64,000 bases of DNA from Thermoleophilia bacterium (GTDB lineage: Bacteria > Actinomycetota > Thermoleophilia > Miltoncostaeales > Miltoncostaeaceae). The translations under genes and the position numbers were made by a program. Where the stretch lies: positions 41,799 to 105,798 of the forward strand of contig JADLHW010000011.1 of the NCBI GenBank assembly GCA_020848615.1, read 5' to 3'. The notes under the pieces were generated by a model. That model made no database searches. It was given only the letters and a program-made list of their open reading frames with translations, and was not told where the DNA came from. This document shows, one piece after another, positions 34,453-43,945 of the stretch. Numbering within the stretch: position 1 is the first letter of the stretch; the number at the start of each line of letters is the position of its first letter.

Positions 34453-35381
34453 CCGACGGCGGCGCGGCCGCCGCCCCGCCCCGGCGGGCCCTGCGGCGCA
34501 CGGCGGGCCTGCTGGCGGGCGTCCTGGCGCTGGGGTTCCTGGCCTACGTGCTGGTGGACGGGTGGTCCGCGGTGCGGGCGCGCGACTGGGACCCGGACTG
34601 GGGCCTCCTGGCGGCGTGCGCCGCGGTGCTCGGCCTGTTCTACCTGGCGAGCGGCGCGGGGTACCTGGGGGTGCTGGAGTCGCTCACCGAGCACCGCCCG
34701 CCGCGCCGCCGCATGCTCGCCATCTGGGCGCTGTCGCTGCTGGGCCGCTACGTGCCGGGGTCGGTGGTGATGGTGGCCGGGCGGATGGAGCTCGCCCGGG
34801 ACCGCGGCGTGCCCCGCCGGGTCACGCTCACCGCCATCGTGTACGAGCAGGCCCTGGGGGTCGGGACGGCCGCGGCCGCGGCCGCCGCCTGGGTGCTCGT
34901 GTACGGCGATGTGGGGCCGTCGTGGCTGTCATGGCTCGTGGTCGCCCTGCCGCTGGGCCTGGTGCTCCTGCATCCGCGCGTCATGGGGCCGGCCAGCGCC
35001 TGGGCGCTCGCGAGGGCGCGTCGCGAGCCCCTGGCCCGGCTCATCCCGCCGGGGCGGGTCCTGCTGCTCGCCGGCTGGTACCTGGGCACCGCCGCGCTGC
35101 TCGCCGTGGGGATCTGGCTGTTCGTGCGCGGCCTCGGGGGGCCGGGGACCGGCTCCGTGCCGTTCGTGGGCGGCGCGTTCCTGTTCGCCTTCGCGGTCTC
35201 GATGCTCGCGGTGGTCGTGCCCTCCGGGCTGGGCATCCGCGACGGGGCGTTCGCCCTGGCGCTGTCCCAGCACGTGCCCGGCGGGGTGGCCGTCGCGCTG
35301 TCGGTGGGATCGCGGCTGGCCCTCACCGTGGTGGAGGTCGCCGTGGTGGGCGCGACCCTCCTGGCGGCGAGGCGCACGTGA
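34449..35381 (+). CDS. Lysylphosphatidylglycerol synthase TM region-like membrane protein
   Basis: 310 residues with about eight membrane spans. The LPG_synthase_TM (UPF0104) family is suggested by SLLGRYVPGSVVMVAGRMELARDRGVPRRVTLTAIVYEQALGVG, by the GLxIRDGAFALAL loop (VVVPSGLGIRDGAF) and by a final SRLALTVVEV helix. Proteins of this family occur as flippase domains or stand-alone integral proteins in lipid and glycan loci; no enzymatic domain is attached here. GTG in a GTGA overlap with the methyltransferase. Confidence 0.8.
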   Translation: MTDGGAAAAPPRRALRRTAGLLAGVLALGFLAYVLVDGWSAVRARDWDPDWGLLAACAAVLGLFYLASGAGYLGVLESLTEHRPPRRRMLAIWALSLLGRYVPGSVVMVAGRMELARDRGVPRRVTLTAIVYEQALGVGTAAAAAAAWVLVYGDVGPSWLSWLVVALPLGLVLLHPRVMGPASAWALARARREPLARLIPPGRVLLLAGWYLGTAALLAVGIWLFVRGLGGPGTGSVPFVGGAFLFAFAVSMLAVVVPSGLGIRDGAFALALSQHVPGGVAVALSVGSRLALTVVEVAVVGATLLAARRT

Positions 35382-36898
35382 CCGGTGGCACGGAGGTGCG
35401 CCCGCCGGTGCCCGCCCACCGGCCGCCGCGGCGCCCCCTGGACCGGCCGCTGGCGGCGGTGTGGGGGCTCATGGCCCTGTTCTCCGGCGTGTTCTGCTGG
35501 CTGGCCCTGCGCCGGTACGACGCGTTCTGGACCGGCCGGTTCGACCTGGGGAACATGGTGCAGGCCGTGTGGGCGTCCGCCCACGGGCACCCCCTGGAGG
35601 TCACGAACACCGCGGGCGTGCAGTTCATCCGCCTGGGCGCCCACGTGGACCCCATCCTGGTGGCGTTCGCCCCCCTGTGGCGCATCTGGCCGGACCCCCG
35701 GATGCTGCTCATCGCCCAGGTGCTCATCGTGGCCGCGGGCGCCGTCCCGGTGTTCCTGCTGGCCCGCCGGTGGTTGGTCGACGACCGCCTGGCGGTGGCG
35801 TTCGCCGCGGTCTACCTGCTGTACCCGCCCGTCCAGTGGCTGGTGGTCACCGAGTTCCATCCGGTCGCCCTCGCGACGCCGCTGCTGCTGTTCTGCATCT
35901 GGGCGGTCGAGGAGCACCGGCCCTGGTGGCTCGCGGTGTGCGCGCCGCTGGCGGCGCTCACCAAGGAGCAGGTGGGGCTGTCGCTGGCGCTGCTCGGCCT
36001 CTGGGCGTTCGTGCGGCACCGCCGCCGGTGGACCGCCGCGCTGCTGGCCGGGGGCGGCACCGCGTGGACGGCGTTCTGCGTGGCGGTGGTCATCCCCCAC
36101 CACTCCCCCACCGGCGGCAGCCCGTTCATCAACCGGTACGCGGATCTCGGGGAGAGCCAGTCGGAGGTGGTCAAGACCCTGGTCACCCGGCCGTGGGAGG
36201 CCGTGGAGGTGGCGCTGGGGTGGGGGCGGTTCACCTACCTGCTCGCGCTGGTGCTGCCGCTGCTGTTGCTGTCGTTCCTCGCGCCGCTGCTGGCGCTCGG
36301 CGCCCTGCCGGACCTGGGCCTCAACCTGCTGGCGCGTTATTGGCCCCAGTACTCGGTGCAGTACCAGTACACGGCCACGATCATCCCGTTCCTGATGGCG
36401 GCGGCCATCCTCGGGCTGGCGCGCCTGCGCGCGATGCGCCTGCCCCCGCCCGCGGCCCGCGCCGCGGCGGCGTCGGGCCCCCTGGCGGCGCTGCTGGTGG
36501 CCGCGGCCGTGGCGGGCGGCTGGTCGCAGGGCCCGCTGCCGTTCTGGAGGCACGTCCCCGGCGGCTCGTCCTCGCGGGCCCAGGAGTACACCGTCACGAA
36601 TCACGCGCGGGTGCAGGCCCGCGCCGTGGCCCTCGTGCCGGACGACCCCGACGTGGCGGTGTCGGTGAGCAACCTCATGGGCGCGAGGGTCTCGGCGCGC
36701 CGCGTCGTCTACACGTGGCCGGTCGTCAAGGACGCCACGTGGGTGCTGGTCGACGAGCGCCGGCCGTTCCTCGCCGACCGCCTCTCCACGCGGGAGCACC
36801 GGCTGCTGGTCGCCTCGCTACGCGCCGACCGGCGGTTCGCGCTCGTCTTCGACGAGGACGGCGTGCTGGTGTTCCACCGCGTCGGGCCGGCCCGGTGA
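35378..36898 (+). CDS. DUF2079 polytopic membrane protein, GT-C-like
   Basis: 506 residues, about ten membrane spans plus a C-terminal soluble part. RYDAFWTGRFDLGNMVQAVWASAHGHPLEVT and AGVQFIRLGAHVDPILVAFAPLWRIWPDP are the conserved DUF2079 N-terminal loops, where the acidic D of 'FDLGN' resembles GT-C catalytic loops; EQVGLSLALLGLWA follows. The family has no firmly known function but resembles polyprenyl-dependent glycosyltransferases. GTG in a GTGA overlap; coupled to genes on both sides. Confidence 0.82.
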   Translation: MTGGTEVRPPVPAHRPPRRPLDRPLAAVWGLMALFSGVFCWLALRRYDAFWTGRFDLGNMVQAVWASAHGHPLEVTNTAGVQFIRLGAHVDPILVAFAPLWRIWPDPRMLLIAQVLIVAAGAVPVFLLARRWLVDDRLAVAFAAVYLLYPPVQWLVVTEFHPVALATPLLLFCIWAVEEHRPWWLAVCAPLAALTKEQVGLSLALLGLWAFVRHRRRWTAALLAGGGTAWTAFCVAVVIPHHSPTGGSPFINRYADLGESQSEVVKTLVTRPWEAVEVALGWGRFTYLLALVLPLLLLSFLAPLLALGALPDLGLNLLARYWPQYSVQYQYTATIIPFLMAAAILGLARLRAMRLPPPAARAAAASGPLAALLVAAAVAGGWSQGPLPFWRHVPGGSSSRAQEYTVTNHARVQARAVALVPDDPDVAVSVSNLMGARVSARRVVYTWPVVKDATWVLVDERRPFLADRLSTREHRLLVASLRADRRFALVFDEDGVLVFHRVGPAR

Positions 36899-37341
36899 CC
36901 CCGCGCGCCGTCGCAGCCGCCGGCGCGGTCGCCGGCGCGGCGACCGCCGTGGGACCGCTCCTGGGCTGGTTCCGCTTCCGGCCGTCCGGGGGCGAGGTGG
37001 CGGTGTCCGGGCTCGACGCCTCGGGGGCGCTGTGGGTGGTCGCGCTGCTGGGGGTCGTCGCGGCGGGCCTGGCGGCGGCGTTCGTGCGCCGGCCGCTGCC
37101 CGAGGCGGCCCGCGTGGTGGGCGGCGCGCTCACCGCCCTGGGCGCCGCGGCGGCCGCGTGGAGCGCGTGGGTCGCCGGGCGGGCGTCCGTGGAGCTCACC
37201 GCGGGGTCCGGGTCCGACCGCATCGTGTTCGACCTGCGTCCCCACCTGCTGTGGCCGGCGGTCGCAACGCCGGCGGCGGCGGCGGCGGTCGCCGTGGCGG
37301 GCCTCCTGATCGCCCGTCCCCGCGTGCGGTGGCCGTGGTGA
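36895..37341 (+). CDS. Small integral membrane protein, unknown
   Basis: 148 residues with four hydrophobic segments: AVAGAATAVGPLLGW, LWVVALLGVVAAGLAAAF, VVGGALTALGAAAAAWSAW and LLWPAVATPAAAAAVAVAGLLI. No motif recognised. The polar loop ASVELTAGSGSDRIVFDLRPH separates the third and fourth spans. GTG in GTGA overlaps at both ends, so it is an integral part of the operon rather than a spurious frame. It could be an accessory subunit of the adjacent GT-C-like proteins; this is inference from position. Confidence 0.6.
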   Translation: MTPRAVAAAGAVAGAATAVGPLLGWFRFRPSGGEVAVSGLDASGALWVVALLGVVAAGLAAAFVRRPLPEAARVVGGALTALGAAAAAWSAWVAGRASVELTAGSGSDRIVFDLRPHLLWPAVATPAAAAAVAVAGLLIARPRVRWPW

Positions 37342-38480
37342 GGGAGGGCACCCGCACCCCGCTGGCGGCGTGGGCGGCGTCCCGCGCGCTGGTGCTGGGC
37401 CTGGCGGTGGCGGGGTCGCTGCTGTGGGGACCGCCCGAGCGCGGCGTCGCGGACTCCGTGCCGCGGGCCCTGTCGCTGCTCGGGGGGTGGGACACCACCT
37501 GGTACCTGGACATCGCCGCCAACGGGTACGACACGTTCACCCCGCTCGTCGGCACCTTCTTCACGAACTTCGCGTTCTTCCCGCTGCTGCCGGCGCTCAT
37601 GGCCACGGCCTCCGCGGCGGGGCTCAACCCGTTCGCCGTCGCGGTCGTGGTGTCGAACCTCGCCTTCCTGGCGGCGCTCGCGGGGATCCACCGCCTGGGC
37701 ACCGCCCGGTTCGGTGCCCGGCGCGGGGCGCTGGCCACCTGGGTGGCCGCCCTCGCCCCGGTCTCGGTCTACGCGTCGCTGGCGTACACGGAGGCGATCG
37801 TGCTGGCGCTCGCGGTGGCCGCCGCCCTCGTGGCGTTGCGCGGATGGTGGCTCGCCGCGGGCCTCATCGCCGCGCCGGCCGCCCTTGCGCGGCCGCCGGG
37901 CTTCCTGGTGGCGGTGCTGGTCATCGCCCTGGCCCTCTCGTCGGACGGGCGGACCGCCGTGCGGCTGCGCCGGGCCGTGGCGGGCGGGCTGCCCGCGGGC
38001 GTCGCGCTCGCCGGGTTCCTGGCATGGATGCAGGCGGCGCGCGGGTCGTGGCGGCTGCCGCTGGACGCGCAGGTGGCATGGGAGCGCGGCCCCGTCGGCG
38101 TCGGGCTGGTCACGAACCTGCCGGGCGAGGTCGTCGACGTGCTGGGGCAACTGGTGCACCCGGCCACGGCCACGTGGACGGCGACGGTGCGCGACGTGGG
38201 CTTCACGGTCGTCTACGCGCTGCTGCTGTGGCGGCTCCGGCGCATGTCGGGCACGTGGCGCGACCCGTGGGTGGTGTTCAGCGCGCTGTGCCTGGCGCTG
38301 CCGTTCTCGAGCGGCAGCTTCACGTCGATGGCGCGGTTCGGGCTGCTGGCGTTCCCGCTGGCGTGGGCCGCGGCCGACTGGATCGCCGAGGGCGGCGAGC
38401 GCCGTGCGCGGAACACCGCCCTGCTGTCGGTGGCGGTGACGGCGCTGCTCGTCGCTCAGCTGCTCATCCGCTCGCCGTAG
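37338..38480 (+). CDS. PIG-V-like mannosyltransferase family GT-C protein
   Basis: 380 residues with about nine membrane spans. LLGGWDTTWYLDIAANGYDTFTP is the diagnostic 'WDxxWYLxIAxxGY' first lumenal loop of PIG-V/GPI mannosyltransferase II-related bacterial proteins, followed by NFAFFPLLPALM. These enzymes use polyprenyl-phosphate mannose; the GT2 at 30744 could supply such a donor. Two GTG codons are adjacent (37335, 37338); the second gives the GTGA overlap used throughout this operon. The 3' end overlaps the convergent EEP gene by 17 bases. Confidence 0.83.
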   Translation: MREGTRTPLAAWAASRALVLGLAVAGSLLWGPPERGVADSVPRALSLLGGWDTTWYLDIAANGYDTFTPLVGTFFTNFAFFPLLPALMATASAAGLNPFAVAVVVSNLAFLAALAGIHRLGTARFGARRGALATWVAALAPVSVYASLAYTEAIVLALAVAAALVALRGWWLAAGLIAAPAALARPPGFLVAVLVIALALSSDGRTAVRLRRAVAGGLPAGVALAGFLAWMQAARGSWRLPLDAQVAWERGPVGVGLVTNLPGEVVDVLGQLVHPATATWTATVRDVGFTVVYALLLWRLRRMSGTWRDPWVVFSALCLALPFSSGSFTSMARFGLLAFPLAWAAADWIAEGGERRARNTALLSVAVTALLVAQLLIRSP

Positions 38481-39324
38481 CCGCGGCCACCGCGCAGGCC
38501 ACGGGGTCGTGGTCCGAGACCTCCACCTCGATGCCCCCCACGCGCACGCGCCGTCGCCCGGGCTCCCACGCGCGCTCGGCCTCCACGACCTCCAGGCCCC
38601 GCACCAGGATGCGGTCGATCCCCACCCGGGGGTCCGCCGGGGGGCCGCCCAGGCCGGCGTCGTGCAGGAGCTCCATGAGCGGATCCGACGGACCCGTGTT
38701 GAGGTCGCCGCCCAGGATCACCGGCCCGTCGCCGGCGCCCAACCACGCCGCCAGCCGCCCCAGCTCGAGCTCCCGGTGCCATCCCACCCGCGCGCCGTGC
38801 AGGTGCGTGCACGCGAGCACGCAGGCGGTGCCGTCCGGCAGGGCGGCGTCCACCGCCACCGCGCGGCGCGGCTCGGCCAGCCACCGCCGGAGTTCGCGGG
38901 GGTTCCCGTCCCCGTGGCGGCGTGCGCGGGCGAGCACCTCGCGGGGCGGGTTGAGGCGCAGGGCGCGCGCCGGCCCCAGGGGACGCAGGCGGGGGCCCAG
39001 CAGCAGGACGTTCGCGTTGCCCTCGTGGGACCTCCACAGGTCCGGGGCGGCGGCGCCCAGGCGCCCGCGCAGCCATACGCCCCCCACGTGCGGGCCCGTC
39101 AGCACCGACCAGCCCCGGGCGGCCCCGGCCCCGGCGGCGAGCGCCGGGATGGCCAGGGGCGGCACCTCCTGCAGCATCACCGCATCGGCCGCGGCCCCGG
39201 CCAGCAGCGACGCGATCCGGAGCGTGTGCTTGCGGTTGACGTGGCCCAGGCCGTCGGTCGGGCGTGCGCCGGCGTCCCGGCAGTGGAAGACGTTCCAGGT
39301 GAGGATCCGGACCGGGCTGCGCAC
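38464..39324 (-). CDS. Endonuclease/exonuclease/phosphatase family protein
   Basis: 286 residues from GTG 39324. The EEP fold is shown in order by VRILTWNVFHCRD, VMLQEVPPLA (catalytic Glu), ACTHLHGARVGWHRE, VILGGDLNTGPSDP (D-x-N) and EVEVSDHDPVACAV (terminal SDHxPV). No signal peptide is seen, so it is probably cytoplasmic. Substrates in this family include DNA, sphingomyelin and phosphoinositides, so a specific activity cannot be assigned. The ORF-track start at 39561 overlaps the divergent small gene and lacks family similarity. Confidence 0.87.
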   Translation of the reverse strand: MRSPVRILTWNVFHCRDAGARPTDGLGHVNRKHTLRIASLLAGAAADAVMLQEVPPLAIPALAAGAGAARGWSVLTGPHVGGVWLRGRLGAAAPDLWRSHEGNANVLLLGPRLRPLGPARALRLNPPREVLARARRHGDGNPRELRRWLAEPRRAVAVDAALPDGTACVLACTHLHGARVGWHRELELGRLAAWLGAGDGPVILGGDLNTGPSDPLMELLHDAGLGGPPADPRVGIDRILVRGLEVVEAERAWEPGRRRVRVGGIEVEVSDHDPVACAVAAATASG

Positions 39325-39393
39325 GCGATGAGCTTCGCACAGGGACGTGCGGCCACTTGCGCCGGGACGGCCCCGCCCGGCACGATCCCGCGG

Positions 39394-39612
39394 ATGCCGA
39401 CCCCCAGCCCCAGGGGCGCGGCGGCACCCCGCATCCCCGGCGCCTGGTCGGTCGCATACTGGGTCGCCGCCGTGCTGGTCTACGCCGGACTCGGCACGCA
39501 GCTCCCGCAGGCCGTGTTCCTGGGCTTCTGGCAGTGCACGCCGTACCTGCTGTTCTTCCACTGGCTGCGGCCGCGGCTGCTGGGCGCGATGGCCCGCGGG
39601 CGCCCCGCGTGA
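39394..39612 (+). CDS. Small membrane protein, unknown
   Basis: 72 residues from ATG 39394. After a Pro-rich start it has hydrophobic segments SVAYWVAAVLVYAGLG and AVFLGFWQCTPYLLFFHWLRPRLLGAM. The stop overlaps the GTG of the following gene (GTGA), which supports it as real and translationally coupled. It is hidden in the ORF track inside a longer antisense-derived frame. No family recognised. Confidence 0.55.
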   Translation: MPTPSPRGAAAPRIPGAWSVAYWVAAVLVYAGLGTQLPQAVFLGFWQCTPYLLFFHWLRPRLLGAMARGRPA

Positions 39613-40340
39613 GCTGGGCGGCGCACGACCTCGAGCCGTACCTCATGCGGGCCAAGCTCGGCGGGGCGGTGAGCATCCCGTTCCTGCTGCTGGGCTCCTA
39701 CTCGCCGGACATCCTCACCAAGTGGGCCGTGTACGGCCTGGACTTCTCCGGCGGCCACAAGCTGGTGAGCGACCCCGTGCAGCTGCACCGCGGGTTCCCC
39801 GGCGTGGGCTTCACCCACTCGCTGCTCTTCGGCGTGGTGGTCGGCCTGCTCATCCTGTGGACCTCCAAGAGCCGCATGTGGGCGCTCTCGTTCATCCTGG
39901 GCAACTGGGCGCACGTCCTGTCGGACACCCTCGACTCCGTGGGCACCATGGTCCTCTGGCCGCTCACGGACTGGCACCTGCACCTGGACGCCTGGGAGTA
40001 CGTGGGCCAGGCGGGCCGCCGCACCGACGCCATCGCGTACTACACGTCCCTCGGCGGCGTGTGGGACGTCATGTGGGCCGTGTGGCTGCTGTGGAACTGG
40101 CGGACCCTCACCACCGAGCACTTCCGCAACGAGATCTACCCCAAGGACCATTTCTGGCACTGGCTCGGCCGCCGGGCGTCCGAGTCCGTGATGCTCACGG
40201 TCTACCGGGCCAGCGCGTTCTTCGGGATCGCCTCGATCCTCGGCTGGTACCTGTGGGCGCTCGCCGTGAACGATCTCCACGCCGCGCTGGACTGGAGTCT
40301 CGGCGGGCCCCAGTGGGCCCCGCGCATCGGCCCGCCGTAA
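39609..40340 (+). CDS. Membrane-bound metal-dependent hydrolase, YdjM-like
   Basis: 243 residues from GTG 39609. HRGFPGVGFTHSLLFGVVVGLLI and FILGNWAHVLSDTLDSVGTMVLWPL match the PF04307-type family, with the HxxxTHS and HxxxD metal-ligand patterns next to membrane helices. Later hydrophobic segments include SAFFGIASILGWYLWALAV. The physiological substrate is unknown; relatives are linked to membrane stress. The gene is followed by a strong bidirectional terminator. Confidence 0.78.
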   Translation: MSWAAHDLEPYLMRAKLGGAVSIPFLLLGSYSPDILTKWAVYGLDFSGGHKLVSDPVQLHRGFPGVGFTHSLLFGVVVGLLILWTSKSRMWALSFILGNWAHVLSDTLDSVGTMVLWPLTDWHLHLDAWEYVGQAGRRTDAIAYYTSLGGVWDVMWAVWLLWNWRTLTTEHFRNEIYPKDHFWHWLGRRASESVMLTVYRASAFFGIASILGWYLWALAVNDLHAALDWSLGGPQWAPRIGPP

Positions 40341-40345
40341 CGGTG

Positions 40346-40375
40346 GCGGGGCCGGCCCGGCAGGGCCGGCCCCGC
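40346..40375. terminator. Bidirectional terminator hairpin
   Basis: GCGGGGCCGGCCC, loop GGCA, GGGCCGGCCCCGC: a perfect 13-bp stem in the 44-base gap between two convergent stops (40340 on plus, 40385 on minus). There is no clear U-tract on either strand, as is common in high-GC genomes. Confidence 0.8.
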
Positions 40376-40384
40376 GCGGTGCGT

Positions 40385-42061
<1,677 letters not shown>

Positions 42062-42232
42062 GTGCGGAACCTCCCGGTCGTGGACCCGCGGGCACCGGCG
42101 GGTCCGGCCAACCTCCCGAACCGACCCGAGGCGCGTCAACCGCAGAAACCGCATGACCTGCCGTATCGCGCAGCGGAAGTTGGCAAATGCTGCATCTCTG
42201 GGCCCGTCGAGTCGACCGGCCATACGAAACGA
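42062..42232 (-). promoter_or_regulatory. Upstream region of the subtilase gene
   Basis: 171 bases between the convergently oriented transcription end of the PBP operon and the subtilase start, all on the minus strand. It contains a less GC-rich patch near 42150-42230 and a 7-bp hairpin GGACCCG...CGGGTCC (42082-42105) in the likely leader. I could not settle on a promoter. Confidence 0.35.
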
Positions 42233-43945
42233 CTAGGACAGGGGCTTCGCGATCGTGAGGGGAGCGCGCTTGGCGGGGGTGAGGGCGCAGCCGCCCTCGT
42301 CGCCCAGGACGGACCGCACGACGCTGCCGATGCCCGGGTCGAAGTCCAGGCGCACCACGCCGGCCCGGGTGACGCGCAGCTGGGTGCCCCAGGGCTCCAG
42401 CGGTGCCGCGCAGGCGCCGGCGCCGCCGCCGGTGATGCGCCAGTACGGGGTGTAGCGCACGCGCACGCGGTACGTGCCGGGCCGGTCGACGTCGATGAGG
42501 ATGCGGCTGGAGGTGAGGCGCAGGACGCGGGCGCTGCGCCGGGGGGTGACGATGGGCGTGGCGTCCGGCAGCTCGTAGACGGTCCATGCCCCCAGGTCGG
42601 CGACCAGCGACAGGCCGGACCGCCCGCTGCGCAGGAGGTCCGCCTCGTTGCGGGCGGTGTAGTCCAGGGGGTCGTCCGGCAACAGCACGTACCGGATGCC
42701 GGTGCGCCGCATCCAGCCCTGGTACGTGCGGGCGGTGAGGCGGTTGTACAGCGGCCGGTTGGTGGGGAAGTCGTCCTGCCGGAACCAGCCGCGGGCGAGG
42801 GGCACGCCGCGGCGGGCGAGGTAGTAGGCCTCCCAGTTGTCGGCCGTCGCGACGACCTCCACGCGGTGGCCCGGGTCGGAGTGCTGCTCCAGGAAGGCGA
42901 TCGCGGGCAGCCAGAACGACTCGTCCGCGGCGCGGGCGGTGTTCGCGGTGCGCCACCCGGCGAGCGCCGGGAGTCCCTGCCACAGAAGGGCCCCGGCGAG
43001 GCACGCGACCACGGCGGCCCGGGGCCGGAAGCCCCGTGCGGCGATGGGGATGAGCAGCATGGGCGCGCCCATGAGCAGCAGCAGCCGGACGACGTTGCCG
43101 CCCATGGGGCTGGAGATCACGAAGGCCGCGCCGGCCAGCAGCGCGTACGACCCGAACAGGGCGAAGATGGCCCGCTGGTCCGGCAGGCCCCGCGCCAGGA
43201 GCATGCCGGCGACGCAGAACGCGGCGATGGCGAGGGCGTCCTTCGGGTCGAAGGGGTACGTCGCGCCCTCGGAGTCGAACGCGCGCATGAGCAGCGCCTG
43301 CAGGCCCATCACCGCGATGACCGCGGTGGCCAGCCACCGGATGCGGGCGGGGCGCCACCACCCCGGCGTGGTGACGGCGACCGATGCCAGCACGATGACC
43401 ATGAACACCAGTGCCAGCGGGTGGGAGAGCGTGGTGAGCAGGGTGAGGGCGGCGGCCGTCCAGAACCGGCCGGTCGCGACGCACGTCAGCGCCACCAGCG
43501 CGACGGCGAAGCCCAGCAGGAACGGGTAGGTGCCGGCGAGGACCCCGAGGGTCAGTCCCACCGCGGCGGCGAGCGACGGCACCGGGGCGAGGTGCGGCCA
43601 GCGCATGTGCATGAGCCGCGAGAAGCTCGCGGCCGCGACGCCGGCCGAGGCGGACACCACGAAGACCGTCCCGAACAGCGCCGACAGCGGGTAGTAGACC
43701 AGGCTGTAGTTCACCTGGCTGTACCGCCCGCCGTACCAGAGGTTGTCCCACAGCTGCCAGCCGTGCTCCCGCCACACCTGGGTCTGGTAGAGGTGCGCCG
43801 CGGCGTCGCCGCCGGGCGGCCCGAGCAGCAGGGCCGCGAGGGCCAGCAGGGCGGCGATCGCCCCGACGTACCGGGGCGTGGCCGCGCGCCGCGCGGCACG
43901 GGCGGCCCGTGCGCGTCGCGATCCCGCGGCCGCGGTGGCGCTCAT
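42233..43945 (-). CDS. Polytopic membrane protein (6-pyruvoyl-tetrahydropterin synthase-related/YfhO-like), unknown
   Basis: 570 residues with a basic Ala-rich N-terminus, about ten membrane spans, and a soluble C-terminal beta-rich domain (RVEVVATADNWEAYYLARRGVPLARGWFRQDDF, GTYRVRVRYTPYWRITGGGAGAC). HLYQTQVWREHGWQLWDNLWYGGRYSQVNYSLVYYPLSALF resembles the first periplasmic loop of GT-C-like proteins with a D/W-rich motif. It may be a glycosyltransferase-like enzyme acting on the cell wall. The ATG overlaps the PBP stop (ATGA), so it is coupled to peptidoglycan synthesis genes. Confidence 0.65.
   Translation of the reverse strand: MSATAAAGSRRARAARAARRAATPRYVGAIAALLALAALLLGPPGGDAAAHLYQTQVWREHGWQLWDNLWYGGRYSQVNYSLVYYPLSALFGTVFVVSASAGVAAASFSRLMHMRWPHLAPVPSLAAAVGLTLGVLAGTYPFLLGFAVALVALTCVATGRFWTAAALTLLTTLSHPLALVFMVIVLASVAVTTPGWWRPARIRWLATAVIAVMGLQALLMRAFDSEGATYPFDPKDALAIAAFCVAGMLLARGLPDQRAIFALFGSYALLAGAAFVISSPMGGNVVRLLLLMGAPMLLIPIAARGFRPRAAVVACLAGALLWQGLPALAGWRTANTARAADESFWLPAIAFLEQHSDPGHRVEVVATADNWEAYYLARRGVPLARGWFRQDDFPTNRPLYNRLTARTYQGWMRRTGIRYVLLPDDPLDYTARNEADLLRSGRSGLSLVADLGAWTVYELPDATPIVTPRRSARVLRLTSSRILIDVDRPGTYRVRVRYTPYWRITGGGAGACAAPLEPWGTQLRVTRAGVVRLDFDPGIGSVVRSVLGDEGGCALTPAKRAPLTIAKPLS

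Noticed and set aside
36709-38159. Long minus-strand ORFs opposite the PIG-V/DUF2079 operon
   Set aside because: Low-complexity Arg/Gln/His-rich translations complementary to well-supported membrane proteins.
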